From Brachyspira suanatina (GTDB lineage: Bacteria; Spirochaetota; Brachyspiria; Brachyspirales; Brachyspiraceae): a DNA stretch of 64,000 nucleotides. Below are positions 36,301 through 45,365 of the stretch, in pieces. Positions within the stretch are counted from its first letter, which is position 1. Each line of letters begins with the position of its first letter. The stretch spans positions 1,102,091-1,166,090 of the forward strand of contig NZ_CVLB01000001.1 of NCBI RefSeq assembly GCF_001049755.1, read 5' to 3'. The translations under genes were made by a program, and so were the position numbers. The notes beneath the pieces were generated by a model. The model worked only from the letters and a program-made list of their open reading frames with translations, had not been told where the DNA came from and did not search any database.

Positions 36301-37300
36301 GAATTATATTTATGGAAATCAATATATATTTGAAGCTGAAACAGTAGCCTCTTTTGCTAATAGATTCTATTCATTATATAAAACTAATTCAGCTTATATA
36401 TACGGATTATTAAATAAAATAAGAGTTCCTGAAAGTAATTTTGATAATAATATAAAAGATGCTTATGAAATATTCTCTAATGAAAATACTAATACTATGT
36501 TTATATTCTATGCTTATGAGGATAATAAATATGCAGCTTATAGTTATGTTATAGGCGACAGTGAAGTAAAAAAAGCTGTTTTGATAGACAGAGATAAACT
36601 TAATACATATTTAAATAGCTTTACAAATGTAGCAAAACCAAGGGATAGAAGAAATTCATTAAAATCTATTCAAAGTGCTATGCTTTCATCTGATATAATT
36701 AAAGATGCTGAAAGAGTGAAGACTATATATATAACAGGTTCGGCTGCTAATTTATTTACTGTTCCTTTTGCATATTTGGAGGCATTCCAGAATAATGATG
36801 TTATAAAAATAAGAGAGTTCCAGTATTCTCCTTCATCTATCTTGGATGTTGGTAAGCCTTCTATAAAACTTAATACTGAAACTAACTTCTATACTTCATT
36901 AGAAAGTTTAGCTGTAAAATCATTCGATAATGCTAATGGAAAAATACCTTTAATGCATTATATAGGAATAGATACAAACAGAGATAAGCCTTATGATGAT
37001 ATGGATATTTTCTTATCTCCAGCTAGAAATAATGATATCAACAGATATTTAAAAGCTAGAAATGATACTAAACTTTTATTTACATATACAACTAATGCTT
37101 CAGGTGATTATTATACTGTGATGAAGTATTTATATAATAATTTTGATAAAGGTATAATTGATTCATACAGATATATAAAGACATATAGAGTTCCTATTAA
37201 TGCTATAAATCCAAATGACAGAGATACTTTATATATGGCTAATTATGCTTTATTTGATTATATACTTCCAGGTATACCTAGAAATTATGTTGATAAATAA
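30305..37300 (+). CDS. Giant lipoprotein: beta-propeller, TPR array and C-terminal pseudo-CHAT domain
   Basis: A 2331-residue protein. A signal peptide with lipobox LFAC anchors it to a membrane. TolB/WD40-like propeller repeats follow (about 45-330), seen as YIVFSSTRDD and IIAFVSDRDGG. A long helical TPR region spans about 370-1500. A linker rich in Asn and Ser lies near 1590-1670. From about 2065 the sequence follows the CHAT protease fold: YAAYSYVIGDSEVKK, then TIYITGSAANLFTVPFAYLE, then YSPSSILD. The catalytic blocks are altered: HYIGID (about 2218) for HxxxHG and LLFTYTTNASG (about 2257) for LSAC. Both His and Cys are missing, so it is probably inactive. Function is unknown; scaffold or sensor are possibilities. 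Confidence 0.85.
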   Translation: MRLKCYMKFKILILFSFILFACASSQKSSDYGFSSRPFLREYKRYSLTYGEVNPALDAVIDREGTWIYYSRENAGNTDIFAVDSYTLETYRLTRSPGIDTSVSIDDKSRYIVFSSTRDDAFGDIYLYKLYNLGIRTSKNNLENLEQSIIRLTDYKGYDTDPVVSHKGNIIAFVSDRDGGVKKLFAVRPNGKDVQKLSDIEASSPTFSFDDTKIAFITSKAGERYSQLAILDLIPNTNNQTNLTILTDTETFKFNPTFYNDDTIIFFEIEKDSDRDGNLTYYDKRRLMSYSLATHQYYVLSEDTQLTTFDVAYPSALVGAYVVSEDGTSVVTMGSTKEYFIKDANSATMYNSFVELPYNRKVDVIDRFAEYFPFSEDQNNVAKAYFNMMISSYTNNNLKEYNNTKKVLTSEYLDTFPGFLTSKIDENFDTNNNWFDIESYTNEYFLTNNDLEMTNLIAWTGYISANEKYKANKNNKDTFAILSEILNLNINKDLYLLIAKLYAHSVEDNGYKYPEDDDIYNNPYKRKDLLFSDRLEIAKDFIKDSKISYDTIIENSHPYAPLAVATRLIYLDGLILSRNYDDATNLFKPYVESKNDIMLALGYYANAKVLMAEKDDGAYALFKEALSSGGKNFDSTYEAQYCKDTLANYYKSLADKAYNEGKYAAAYDNYNETLKYNPNDTSSSSRVIESGLRAYSTIESLEETIFERERNILSTRYSSHEAHAELANAYYYLANRYYGIAVSKQYSPERYVVSDKKREDGFYLYLNKAFDTIVEKAASYINFAIFLYPDEENYYIKKAEMLTFAQALRMQVLQDEKISRSVIELVPAYKDNAITNGQYMGYNMLAFQTQNLDSEIIDSLIMAKSKVRTKPNVVSIMLANSYLINGRYSDAVNEYKEAESLLNQIGTDKSKAWYHFFYGYSLWMNNDIKGAYREYDKARALFEKLGDKESVYKIVGYTSVAAIEQEDYEKAIEYLLERDKLTKDDVNKNELNQLLLAACYLKLEDYNNALAYCDSVKAQIDSLDSSVYTPNYVSITLYGANINVVNLGLASFGGYIPGEPLNVDKQQMLYSIYQELYEKMGRYSEAREALSSYRNYIIQDKPKKSIQPLMLATYYNNEGYLYYRQGDQSNSIMSFKTSIEEYQKTLDKKTLENNPNLQYQNAENDAKNYLSLSSLYLRYLSENDLTSIKREFFIELFNTTKTLQILSTNNVVSTKDRLLLYSHIAAFNYIMAFKLTADNSVNYRKKQSDDPTDMRDHDVNVQRLSMLKDAIDRYKYILSSNSNFPVDLKTEIIIRYNLAKAYELAGYIEEAAREYMSAFSKAQTSAFAVEEIAILTTLIDFSSKYRNRYPDSLDYPVQYVFRILKRLRESVFMITFVEDNNFILRQAKYKVIEFLQDSYPDASINILAMFDAIDMRRKFLDRRLYTLGENNYYLREYYKLYEKALYSYQMYLNAVATPYDSKMEAAMLKEISKYEKEAIEKFSNTPIEPIVICDVKPEDIDKSMRKDETLIWDTYLGYRFVRENGKTKFYMQTNAMPKTKNYVTHIGFRPIVISNKNIFVRELYDSTEYMLPAKTAYIDGKLIAFFRTTRNAQKEINNSMTMASNTNATNSVYSYNNLTNESELNNNNNNLYMNVSYNPEETNTMSSNDMSANMTSTNTVSTNRRRRGNFRFIELKDIITNSYVPLVTDITGASASDISNIMKKNLYIVYCDNETFTNNRRVIRNINNIALVVGKDGKDSRIMFYTNYFRKLSSNSLEVSMKGYDNNMFTVYGKPDYSVSSLSNAAYEFKTRLYSSYSSSASPSITMMSNVIAYSQSDNEKMLNYARIVEDRYEVRDTNTAYLFSEEGYKFFSSSYTNISDSNAYRFIKAMLPVYRRMGEEGAVKGANRALHFMYLYTNNNYDLIDEYFTPRTLSRFLKAKNDPKESVRYLNYIANRVDGENKDKILEVAVLYDLIYAKTPIDTVTNFLNRMQNTNEILTVANTIMNTDATNENDIFTTMNYIYGNQYIFEAETVASFANRFYSLYKTNSAYIYGLLNKIRVPESNFDNNIKDAYEIFSNENTNTMFIFYAYEDNKYAAYSYVIGDSEVKKAVLIDRDKLNTYLNSFTNVAKPRDRRNSLKSIQSAMLSSDIIKDAERVKTIYITGSAANLFTVPFAYLEAFQNNDVIKIREFQYSPSSILDVGKPSIKLNTETNFYTSLESLAVKSFDNANGKIPLMHYIGIDTNRDKPYDDMDIFLSPARNNDINRYLKARNDTKLLFTYTTNASGDYYTVMKYLYNNFDKGIIDSYRYIKTYRVPINAINPNDRDTLYMANYALFDYILPGIPRNYVDK

Positions 37301-37332
37301 ATTTTACTTTATTTGTGATATTTATCTTTTTT

Positions 37333-37355
37333 AGTAAAAAATATTTACTTTTTCT
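37333..37355 (+). terminator. Weak terminator after the giant lipoprotein
   Basis: AGTAAA and TTTACT form a 6 bp stem with an AAATA loop (about 37333-37349) followed by T bases. It has no G-C strength beyond two pairs. Confidence 0.4.
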
Positions 37356-37383
37356 TGACATTTTATTTACAATGTATTATAAT
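37355..37383 (+). promoter_or_regulatory. Consensus sigma-70 promoter for the beta-barrel gene at 37415
   Basis: TTGACA (37355-37360), 17 bp, TATAAT (37378-37383): both boxes are perfect and the spacing is ideal, so strong expression is expected. Confidence 0.75.
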
Positions 37384-37414
37384 ATAATTATAAATAATTA
37401 ATAAAGGAGTGTTT

Positions 37415-38143
37415 ATGAAAAAGATACTTATCGCAATTATTAGTATTTTTATAATTCAATTCAGCACTGTTTTTGCAGATTTTAATGGCGGTATAGGAAT
37501 ATACATACCATTAGGCGCATCTATTTCTCAAAGTTATCAGGATCATAAATTAGGAGTTAATACAAGTGATGGTAAATTGACTACTGATGCTGGTTTTGAG
37601 TGGGGTATAGGAATAACTCCTGGTATATACAACGGTTTTGATAATTATATGGGATTTTCTATAGCATTGGATTTGGCTTATCATAGAGATGTTTATGCCT
37701 TTAATGAAAGCAAGCAAGCTGGTGCTGCAGGTCAATATCAAAATGTAAAAACAACTTATTATTTCGATACACTAAGTATAGGTATACTTCCTAAATTTAA
37801 TATATATAACTTTTTTATTGGATTAGGTGGAGGAGTTAAAATTCCATTAGCAGGCGGTGAAACTACACAGAATTATAATACAACATATGGTCAATTTGAG
37901 AATGTTAATAATTATTATACTTTAAATGATATAAAAAACAAATATCAAATGTCAGTGATTCCTTATCTTAAATTTACATTGGATTACTTATTCTTCTTTA
38001 GTGATGAAACAGCTTTAGGATTAGGTCTTTATGTTGGATATGATTTCGGACCTGGAAGAGTAAATGATACAAGATTCAATAAAAATGATTATGGTGCTGT
38101 TGATATAGGCGGACAATTCAGCTTCTACTTTGTAGACAATTAA
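37415..38143 (+). CDS. Outer-membrane beta-barrel protein
   Basis: A 243-residue exported protein: signal peptide MKKILIAIISIFIIQF ending in VFA, then barrel-like strands. It is a distant paralogue of 6156 and 6848 (YFDTLSIGILPKFNI with a GLGGGVKIP strand). The ATG at 37415 follows AAGGAGTG; the frame is open to a GTG at 37409 that overlaps the ribosome site and is rejected. The perfect promoter suggests an abundant surface protein. Ligand unknown. Confidence 0.82.
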   Translation: MKKILIAIISIFIIQFSTVFADFNGGIGIYIPLGASISQSYQDHKLGVNTSDGKLTTDAGFEWGIGITPGIYNGFDNYMGFSIALDLAYHRDVYAFNESKQAGAAGQYQNVKTTYYFDTLSIGILPKFNIYNFFIGLGGGVKIPLAGGETTQNYNTTYGQFENVNNYYTLNDIKNKYQMSVIPYLKFTLDYLFFFSDETALGLGLYVGYDFGPGRVNDTRFNKNDYGAVDIGGQFSFYFVDN

Positions 38144-38164
38144 TATATTCCAAATAGTATTTTT

Positions 38165-38193
38165 AAGCAGGGTATTCATTATCCTGCTTTTTT
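38165..38193. terminator. Bidirectional terminator
   Basis: AAGCAGG-x-TA at 38165-38174 pairs with TA-x-CCTGCTT at 38180-38188, followed by T bases; shared by the beta-barrel gene and the convergent hydrolase gene. Confidence 0.82.
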
Positions 38194-38195
38194 AT

Positions 38196-39122
38196 TTAAC
38201 TAATATATTTACAAATAAAATTTTTTATTGTATTCCAATATAAATCTTCATTACTAAAAACAGCAGATATATGATGACCATCTTTTATAATGAGTTTTTC
38301 TTTTTCAGATGAACAAGCATCATAAAGTTTATTAACCATATTATAATCTACAAGCTCATCTTTATCACCATGTATAAAAAGAATCGGTATTTTTGACATT
38401 GCCACTCTTTTTTTAACGTCAATATCTTCAAATGAAAATCCTAATCTTATTTTTGCCATTAATGATGTTGCTTCAACTATTGGAAGAAAAGAAAATTTAT
38501 ATGCCATATCTAATCTTCTTTTTAATTGTTCATAAGCATTTGTAAAACCTGCATCTTCTATTATTACTTTTACATTATTTGTGTTATCTTCATTACAGCA
38601 CATCATAACAGAATTTGCTCCCATAGAAATTCCATAAAGAATTATTTGGCTATTATCATAATTATCATTTATATATTTTATCCAAGCAAGTACATCTAAT
38701 CTTTCTAAATATCCTAAAGAATATATTTTTCCTTCGCTTTCCCCATGAGTTCTTAAATCTATTGCTAATATATTAAATTCCATATTGTAAAATTTTTCTA
38801 TAAAATATTTCATATAAGATCCTCTGCCTTCATATGGGTGAACTATTATAACATATATATTGCTGTTATTATTTATTAGATGAGCATGCAATTTTAAATT
38901 ATCACTTGAAATAGTGTAGACATCTTTTTGAGAGCTTTCAAACCATATTCTTCTTTGTTCTTTTATACGTTTTTTTTCTTCGCTTTCTTCCTTACTGCTT
39001 TCTTTTCTTTCAAATAGTTTTTTATTTGTTTTTATTAGAAGTTTATTAACGAAGTGATTAGCTATTATTATCAATGATAGTACAATTACAGCTATTATAG
39101 CAAATATTATATAAATAATCAT
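38196..39122 (-). CDS. Membrane-anchored alpha/beta hydrolase
   Basis: A 308-residue protein. One N-terminal membrane helix (1-22) is followed by a charged coiled stretch (35-60) and an alpha/beta hydrolase domain. The oxyanion region is VIIVHPYEGRG, the nucleophile elbow is YGISMGA with S166, the acid is in FIHGDKDELV and the histidine in KDGHHIS. The shape fits esterases or peptidase-like BAAT/AbhD proteins; the substrate is unknown. It may face the periplasm or the cytoplasm, which cannot be decided by eye. Confidence 0.88.
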   Translation of the reverse strand: MIIYIIFAIIAVIVLSLIIIANHFVNKLLIKTNKKLFERKESSKEESEEKKRIKEQRRIWFESSQKDVYTISSDNLKLHAHLINNNSNIYVIIVHPYEGRGSYMKYFIEKFYNMEFNILAIDLRTHGESEGKIYSLGYLERLDVLAWIKYINDNYDNSQIILYGISMGANSVMMCCNEDNTNNVKVIIEDAGFTNAYEQLKRRLDMAYKFSFLPIVEATSLMAKIRLGFSFEDIDVKKRVAMSKIPILFIHGDKDELVDYNMVNKLYDACSSEKEKLIIKDGHHISAVFSNEDLYWNTIKNFICKYIS

Positions 39123-39336
39123 TATTAACCTTTAGAATTTATTTGCAATTATTATATAATATTTTTTGTTAATTTAAAATACTTAATAAATTATTTGTTT
39201 TTATAAAAAAATTACTGATATTTTTATAGAATATTATAATATAATTTATATTAAATAGATTGATAAAATCATAATATTGATAATAGCTACAATTAAAGGT
39301 ATTTTGATAAGTATATAATTGAAAATAAGGTTGTAT

Positions 39337-42300
39337 ATGACAAATAAAGTTTTACAATTTATAAATGGAAAAGAATTTTGGGAGTCTAAATATCCAAATG
39401 TATCTTGTTATTTAAAAACTTTAATTTTAGATAATGACTCATTTTCAAAAAAAGAAAAGAAAGAGTTATTCAATTATTTTTTTGATTTAAGAAAAAAATT
39501 AGAATTACCGTATTTTACAACATACTATTATGGAAAAACTGATACTATTACAGAAGCCAACTTTTTTAATGATATAATAGATATAATTGTAAATAGTTTA
39601 GAATCAGAAATTAAAAATATTTTAGATAAAAAGAATATAGATTCTCAGGACATTTTTAATTTATTTGATTATATAGTATGTGTTAATAACCATATTGATA
39701 AAAACAAAATTATAGAATATGTAAATAATTCATTATTGGCAATATTAAATATATTGGAAGCTAATCATACTAAAGATGATGAAGAGAAAATAAAATCATC
39801 TATAGCTATGCTTAATGATATAGACATAAACATATACGATATAGAAGATCATTTATATAAAATAATCTCTTTTATATATCAAACAAAAAACATCAGTAAT
39901 AAATTAGTATTAGAATTATCCGAACAAATAGGATTTATTTTAAAAAAAGAAGAAAATATTGATAATGTAAATAAAGATATTATATTATTTGTATTATACA
40001 ATTTTAATAGAAATATTAATGATTATAATTTTTATTCTTTTATTTACACAAAACTAATATTAAATATTTTAGATAAAATAAACGACGTGGATTTTGAAAT
40101 AGAAATATTTGATTATACTTTTCCAAATTTCTTAAAAGATGTCTTATCAAATAGTTCAGACTATTTATTCAATTTATACTTATAAAAAAATTACATCAAA
40201 AAGGCTGTACTGAAAAATTAGATATAAATCAAAAAGATTTTCTATTTAAATATATTGCTTTTCATTTCACAGATACTAATTTTAAAGTAAAAATAAAAGA
40301 TGAAGAAATAGATTTATATGAATTAAAAGATACCATTTTTAATTATATTATTGACATATTTGAAATTTCTGAAAGAGAAGATAATTTTTTATATTGGCAA
40401 ATAATTGTAAATTATATAGATTCTCAGGAAAAATATGATAAGTGCTCAAAAAAAGTAAAAAAATATAGAATTAGCCTAATATTTTCTATAAATGATCCAA
40501 TTTATAATATAAAAGAAGATGATAAAGAAATTAATAATATTTTAAAAGCAAAACAAGAAGACATAGAAAAATCACAAAAGTTAAGGTATAAAATAGAAAA
40601 ATATAAAGAAGATAAAGAAAATGAAAAAATAAATTGTATAAAAAAATTTTTTGATTTTGAAGCTATTAAAGAAGATATGGGTTTTATATTAAAAGAATTT
40701 GATAATAATATTATTATTAAAACAGATTTTTATAAATTAAATAGTAAATATGAATATTTATCATTTGATAATAAAAATAAGATTATAGACGATAGTTTCA
40801 CTATACCTATTTTTAATCCATTCTGTATATTTTATATATATGAAAGTTTTGATTTTGATTTTCATTATAAAGAAGAAGTTGATCTTAATATTGTTTATAA
40901 ACATTTGATAGATAATTGGAGTAATTTTTATATATTGCATTTATATAATTATTTAATAGCAATAAGCAAATATGATTATAATTTTTCTAATGAAGAAAAA
41001 GAAATAATAAGAAATTATTTTAAGAATATTAATATACAATTTCCTAAATATATACTTTTACATTTAGAAAAAGTATTTGGATTTAACATTGATTTAAAAA
41101 GATTTATTGATGATAAATCTATTATAGAATTATTAAGTTATCCTTATGATTTTTTAAAAGATTTTCCTAGTCAAATTTTTGTATCAGATCGTATTGCAAT
41201 AAAATTGCCAGTTGGAAGACTTATTAATACAGATTTAGAATTTGAAACTTTGGATTTCAATCCAATAATAAAAAAACTAAATATAGATAAATATTATATA
41301 TTAGATTTATTCATAAAACATATTGATATAGAAAATGCTATTAATTTTCCATCATATAAATATTATTTTCTTCTATCTACTGTTAATTTATATAATTCTA
41401 TAGATAATAAAATTAAGTATACAGACAAAATAAAAGAAATAATTTTAGAATATTTTAAAGTTACATTAGAGAAAGCAAATAATAGTGTAACTCATATATC
41501 AACTTTATTAATAGATAGTGTTATAAAATTAGATTTAATGAAAGATTTATTAAAATTAATATTAAATTCTAATCTTATAGGATTAGTGCATTATAATATA
41601 GTTTCAAAATGGCAAGATGATATTATATTTAATGATTTATATAATAAAGAATTATTAGATTATATATATAAAATTAGAGAAAAGATAATAAAAAAAGAAA
41701 TAAGATTAGTAAAATCTAGTATTAAAGAAAATGATAAATTAGCACAAGATTTTAGTAAATTAAAAGTAATGATTGATAATGCTATAAATATAGAAGATTT
41801 CGATCATAAATTAATGGAGTTGTCTAATATTACTAATGATATTAATAAAAAATTAGAAAAATATACATATAATAAAGAATTACTTTATTATATGTATGAT
41901 AATATAGTATCATCATTATTCTTTATAGATATGAATAGTGATATTTTCAAATATTTTTGTGAATCAAAAATAAAAGATTATGATATGCAAAGAGAATCTA
42001 TAAAAATTTTTGATTTTATATTCAATAATATAGAAAACTATAAAAATGCATTTATTGATATTACGAATATAATAAGACAAATATATGATAGGCTTGAAAA
42101 TAAAATAAATTATCCAATTGAAACTGTATATACTCGTATATTTGAATTGAGATATGTTATTGAACATATAATAGATAAAATAATGAAAACTGACTATTAT
42201 TTTGATGAAAAAGTATATGATAATTTATTAGAAATTACAAAATTGGAACCTAAAAAATCAGAAGAAAAAATATTTTTAAATAGTTTAGAAAAAAGATTAA

Positions 42301-43078
42301 AATATAAAAAGAAATTACAAGTCCAACCTATAAAAATATATAAAAATCAATCTCCATTAGAATATGTCATAGAGAATGAGCAAGGGGATAAAATATCATA
42401 TGATAATTTAGAAAAACTTATTCAAGATTTAAATAATAGATTTAATAAAACGTCTAAAATATCAAGAATACTTGAATTTGAACATTTAGTAAAAGATATT
42501 GAAAATAGATGTATCACAATGTCGCATCCTTATTTGTTTGAAGATGAAAATGAAAATCAATATGATATAAATAATAAACTTTATATTTCTTGTTTTAGTT
42601 ATAGTACAGGGGATTAAAATGCTTATGCATGGTGGAAGATTTATGGCAGTAAAACAAAATTTAGAATGACTATAGATATTAAAGATTTTATAAAAAGTAT
42701 TATCTCTATATTATGTAATTATAGTGTAGAAATATATTTAGGTTCTTTACACTATATGGATGAAAAAAAATAAAAAGTAAAAATGAAAATGTGTGGGATT
42801 TTTTTGATAAAAGGAATGATTTTAAATTTGAAAATGAATTAAGATTAATGATAGAAATTAATAGCGAAATACAAAATACAGATTCTAAGTCAATAAAAAT
42901 TGAGAATATAAAAGGGATTCCTATTTTATGTAGTTTTCCAATAAAAGAATTGGATATGTATAAAAATATGTTTACGGATGAAAAAGATATAATTTTTCAC
43001 CCTTATGACAAAACTTTATTATATAAAGATAAAAAAGCTATGTTAAGTATATTAGAAGAATTAAAGAGTAAAATATAA
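39337..43078 (+). pseudogene. Broken large gene with DUF2971-like C-terminus
   Basis: Four open pieces line up as one former gene of about 1247 codons. Piece 1 starts at ATG 39337 and stops at 40183-40185. The frame then continues one register away from about 40182, through a 7-A run, and runs without a start to a TAA at 42615-42617. It stays readable past that stop to a second TAA at 42771-42773. The last piece continues after an 8-A run (42763-42770) in a third register. The C-terminal part resembles DUF2971: a Cys-Phe-Ser block, then AYAWWKIYGS, and finally DKRNDFKFENELR. The N-terminal 900 residues are helical and unrecognised. The gene is even more AT-rich than its neighbours, suggesting transfer. 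Sequencing error at A runs is possible but would not explain the nonsense codon. Confidence 0.75.
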
Positions 43079-43095
43079 TTAAAAATTATATTTAA

Positions 43096-43902
43096 TTACC
43101 CTAAAGCCACATCTAAAACCATCATTATAGCGAATCCGAATATAAAGCCGAATACACCAAAATGATTATGTTCTTCAGCAACAGCTTCAGGCACAAGTTC
43201 TTCTATAACAACATACATCATAGCACCGGCAGAAAAAGCCAAAGCTATTGGAAGTATGATTGTGAGCTTTGTGACAGCCAAAGCACCTATAACGGCAGCA
43301 ATAGGCTCTACTATTCCTGATATTGCACCAAGTGAAAAAGATTTTAATTTTGACACTCCTGTTGTTTTAAGAGGAAGAGAAACCGCAGCACCTTCAGGGA
43401 AATTCTGCAAACCTATACCAAGTGCTAAAGCTAATGCAGCATTGAATGTTACTCCGCTGTCTCCAACAGAAAAAGCTCCGAATGTTACGCCTACTGCTAA
43501 ACCTTCAGGTATATTATGTAAAGTTATAGCTAAAAATAATAGTATGCTTTTTGATAATTGAACTTTAGTACCTTCTGTTTCTTCATGACCATTTACTATA
43601 TGCATATGAGGCATTACTTTATCCAATACCCATATAAAAAATGCCCCTAATAAAAATCCTGCTACTGGTATTAACCAATTAGGAAGATTAGTATTTTCTG
43701 ATAATTCTATTGAAGGTGCAAGCAATGACCAGAAACTAGCTGCAGTCATAACTCCTGCTGCAAATCCGTACATAGTTGCTAGTAGTTTAGGTTTTATTTC
43801 TGACATAAAGAAAAATACAAGTGCTGAGCCTAATGCTGTAAATGCAAAAGTGATACCGCCTCCAAATAATGCCAACGATACAGGTGAATAATTTTCTATC
43901 AT
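43096..43902 (-). CDS. zupT: ZIP-family divalent metal transporter, ZupT-like
   Basis: A 268-residue inner-membrane protein with eight membrane helices. Metal-path motifs are in helix 4, HNIPEGLAVG, and helix 5, GLQNFPEGAAV, as in ZupT/GufA transporters. A His-containing loop, MPHMHIVNGHEETEG, sits between helices 3 and 4. It imports zinc, and in relatives also iron or manganese. The promoter and a Fur-like box lie upstream. The fit to the ZIP family is strong; metal specificity is not known. Confidence 0.92.
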   Translation of the reverse strand: MIENYSPVSLALFGGGITFAFTALGSALVFFFMSEIKPKLLATMYGFAAGVMTAASFWSLLAPSIELSENTNLPNWLIPVAGFLLGAFFIWVLDKVMPHMHIVNGHEETEGTKVQLSKSILLFLAITLHNIPEGLAVGVTFGAFSVGDSGVTFNAALALALGIGLQNFPEGAAVSLPLKTTGVSKLKSFSLGAISGIVEPIAAVIGALAVTKLTIILPIALAFSAGAMMYVVIEELVPEAVAEEHNHFGVFGFIFGFAIMMVLDVALG

Positions 43903-43936
43903 TTTTATACCTTTTGTTTTTATTTTTTATAGATTG

Positions 43937-43965
43937 ATTATATATATTATGAAAATTAATTTCAA
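43937..43965 (-). promoter_or_regulatory. Promoter of the ZIP transporter gene
   Basis: On the minus strand TTGAAA (43960-43965), 17 bp, TATAAT (43937-43942). An inverted repeat TGAAA-N5-TTTCA (43950-43964) overlaps the -35 box. Confidence 0.6.
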
Positions 43966-43972
43966 TACTTAT

Positions 43973-43987
43973 TGATAATAATTACTA
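43973..43987. promoter_or_regulatory. Fur-family-like box upstream of the ZIP transporter
   Basis: TGATAAT-A-ATTACTA matches the 7-1-7 Fur-type palindrome TGATAATnATTATCA at 12 of 14 positions. It lies 8 bp beyond the -35 box of the ZIP gene and about 120 bp before the HIT gene. AT-rich DNA makes chance matches easy, so this is tentative. Confidence 0.4.
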
Positions 43988-44105
43988 ATAATATTATTTA
44001 TTTTTTTATTATAATGTAGATTAATTTTTCATTTTGATTTATTATATTTATATTGCAACAGTTTTTTAATTATAAAATTATATTTTAATTATTAGGAGAA
44101 TTATT

Positions 44106-44456
44106 ATGAGTAATTATAATGAAGATAAATATTTTGATAAAGATTGTATATTTTGTAAAATTATAAAAGGAGAAATTCCTTCACAGTTTATAAAAGAAAA
44201 TGAATACTGTGTGGTATTTAAAGATTTAAATCCTAAAGCAAAAGTACATTTACTTGTTGTTCCAAAGCCTCATGTTAAAAATATATTGGAAACAGACGAG
44301 TTTATAATGAATAAGGTTCTTGAAACTATAAAAGAAGTTGCCAAAGAACAAGGTTTAGAATCTTTTAGAATAATGAATAATTGCGGCGCTGGAGCGGGTC
44401 AGACAGTATTCCATGTTCATTTCCATATACTTTCAGGCGATAATTTAGAAGAATAA
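44106..44456 (+). CDS. hinT: HIT-family nucleotide hydrolase (HinT-like)
   Basis: A 116-residue protein with the histidine triad as HVHFHILSG (H103, H105, H107). N-terminal CIFCKIIKGEIPS (C14, C17) is the usual HinT opening. These enzymes cleave purine nucleoside phosphoramidates and are cytosolic dimers. Ribosome site AGGAG. The TatD gene follows 30 bp later and ends with a shared terminator, making a two-gene operon. Confidence 0.95.
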   Translation: MSNYNEDKYFDKDCIFCKIIKGEIPSQFIKENEYCVVFKDLNPKAKVHLLVVPKPHVKNILETDEFIMNKVLETIKEVAKEQGLESFRIMNNCGAGAGQTVFHVHFHILSGDNLEE

Positions 44457-44486
44457 TAAAAATAGATTATAATTGGAGTTAACATA

Positions 44487-45299
44487 ATGATAGACAGTCA
44501 TTGCCATCTTACATATATATCTAAAAAAAGCAAAGATTTAGAGGAAGTTTTAGAGCGTGCTAATAAGGCAGGAATATTTTATTTTGTAGATATAGGAGTT
44601 CATCCAGATGATATAGACGAACGTATGTTTATATTATCCGATGCTGAAGGTGTATTCTTTAGTATGGGGTATTATCCTGATTATGCAAATGAGAATGATG
44701 AAGACACTTTACAAGCTTTTGAATTAAAAATAAAGAATTTAAATAAAAAAACATTAGAGAAAAGAAATAAATCAATATATGCTGTAGGGGAAATAGGACT
44801 TGATTATTATCATAATGAAGATAATAAAAATGAACAAAAAGCATTTTTTAGAGCTTTATGCGAGGCAGCAAAAAATGTTGATTTACCTATATTGATTCAT
44901 AGCAGAGATGCTTTCAAAGATACTTTTAAAGTTCTTAGAGATGCCGATTTGCCAAAAAGAGGAATATTTCATTGTTTCAGCGGAAATGTAGAAGATGCAA
45001 AAAATGCTTTGGATTTGGGATATATATTATCTTTTTCAGGATCTTCCACATATATGAAAAATGATTTTATAAGAGATGCTGTAAAATATGTACCTAAAGA
45101 TATGTTCACAATAGAAACTGATGCTCCTTATCTTACTCCTCAAAAGGTTAGAGGCAGAGCAAATGAACCATCTTTTATTCCTTATACAGTAGAAGTACTT
45201 GCAGAGGTTAGGGGAGAAAGCAGTGATGATATTATGAGAACTGCTTTAGAGAATGCTGTAAGAGTTTTGGAATTGCCTGTTGATTTGAATAGAATATGA
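44487..45299 (+). CDS. tatD: TatD-family metal-dependent DNase
   Basis: A 270-residue TIM-barrel hydrolase. The opening MIDSHCHL gives the first metal histidines, GEIGLDYY the conserved Glu, PILIHSRDA and GIFHCFSG two further histidines, and ETDAPYLTP the last Asp. Length and order match TatD/YcfH. Family members act as 3'-5' exonucleases or D-aminoacyl hydrolases. Closed by a strong bidirectional terminator. Confidence 0.95.
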   Translation: MIDSHCHLTYISKKSKDLEEVLERANKAGIFYFVDIGVHPDDIDERMFILSDAEGVFFSMGYYPDYANENDEDTLQAFELKIKNLNKKTLEKRNKSIYAVGEIGLDYYHNEDNKNEQKAFFRALCEAAKNVDLPILIHSRDAFKDTFKVLRDADLPKRGIFHCFSGNVEDAKNALDLGYILSFSGSSTYMKNDFIRDAVKYVPKDMFTIETDAPYLTPQKVRGRANEPSFIPYTVEVLAEVRGESSDDIMRTALENAVRVLELPVDLNRI

Positions 45300-45308
45300 T
45301 TAATATAA

Positions 45309-45352
45309 AAAGCTCTGGGTAATATAGAAATTATTACCAAGAGCTTATTTTT
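45309..45352. terminator. Bidirectional terminator after tatD
   Basis: AAGCTCT-x-GGTAATA at 45310-45325 pairs with TATTACC-x-AGAGCTT at 45332-45346, followed by T bases on both sides. The convergent flavodoxin gene shares it. Confidence 0.87.
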
Positions 45353-45365
45353 AATTAATATTTTT

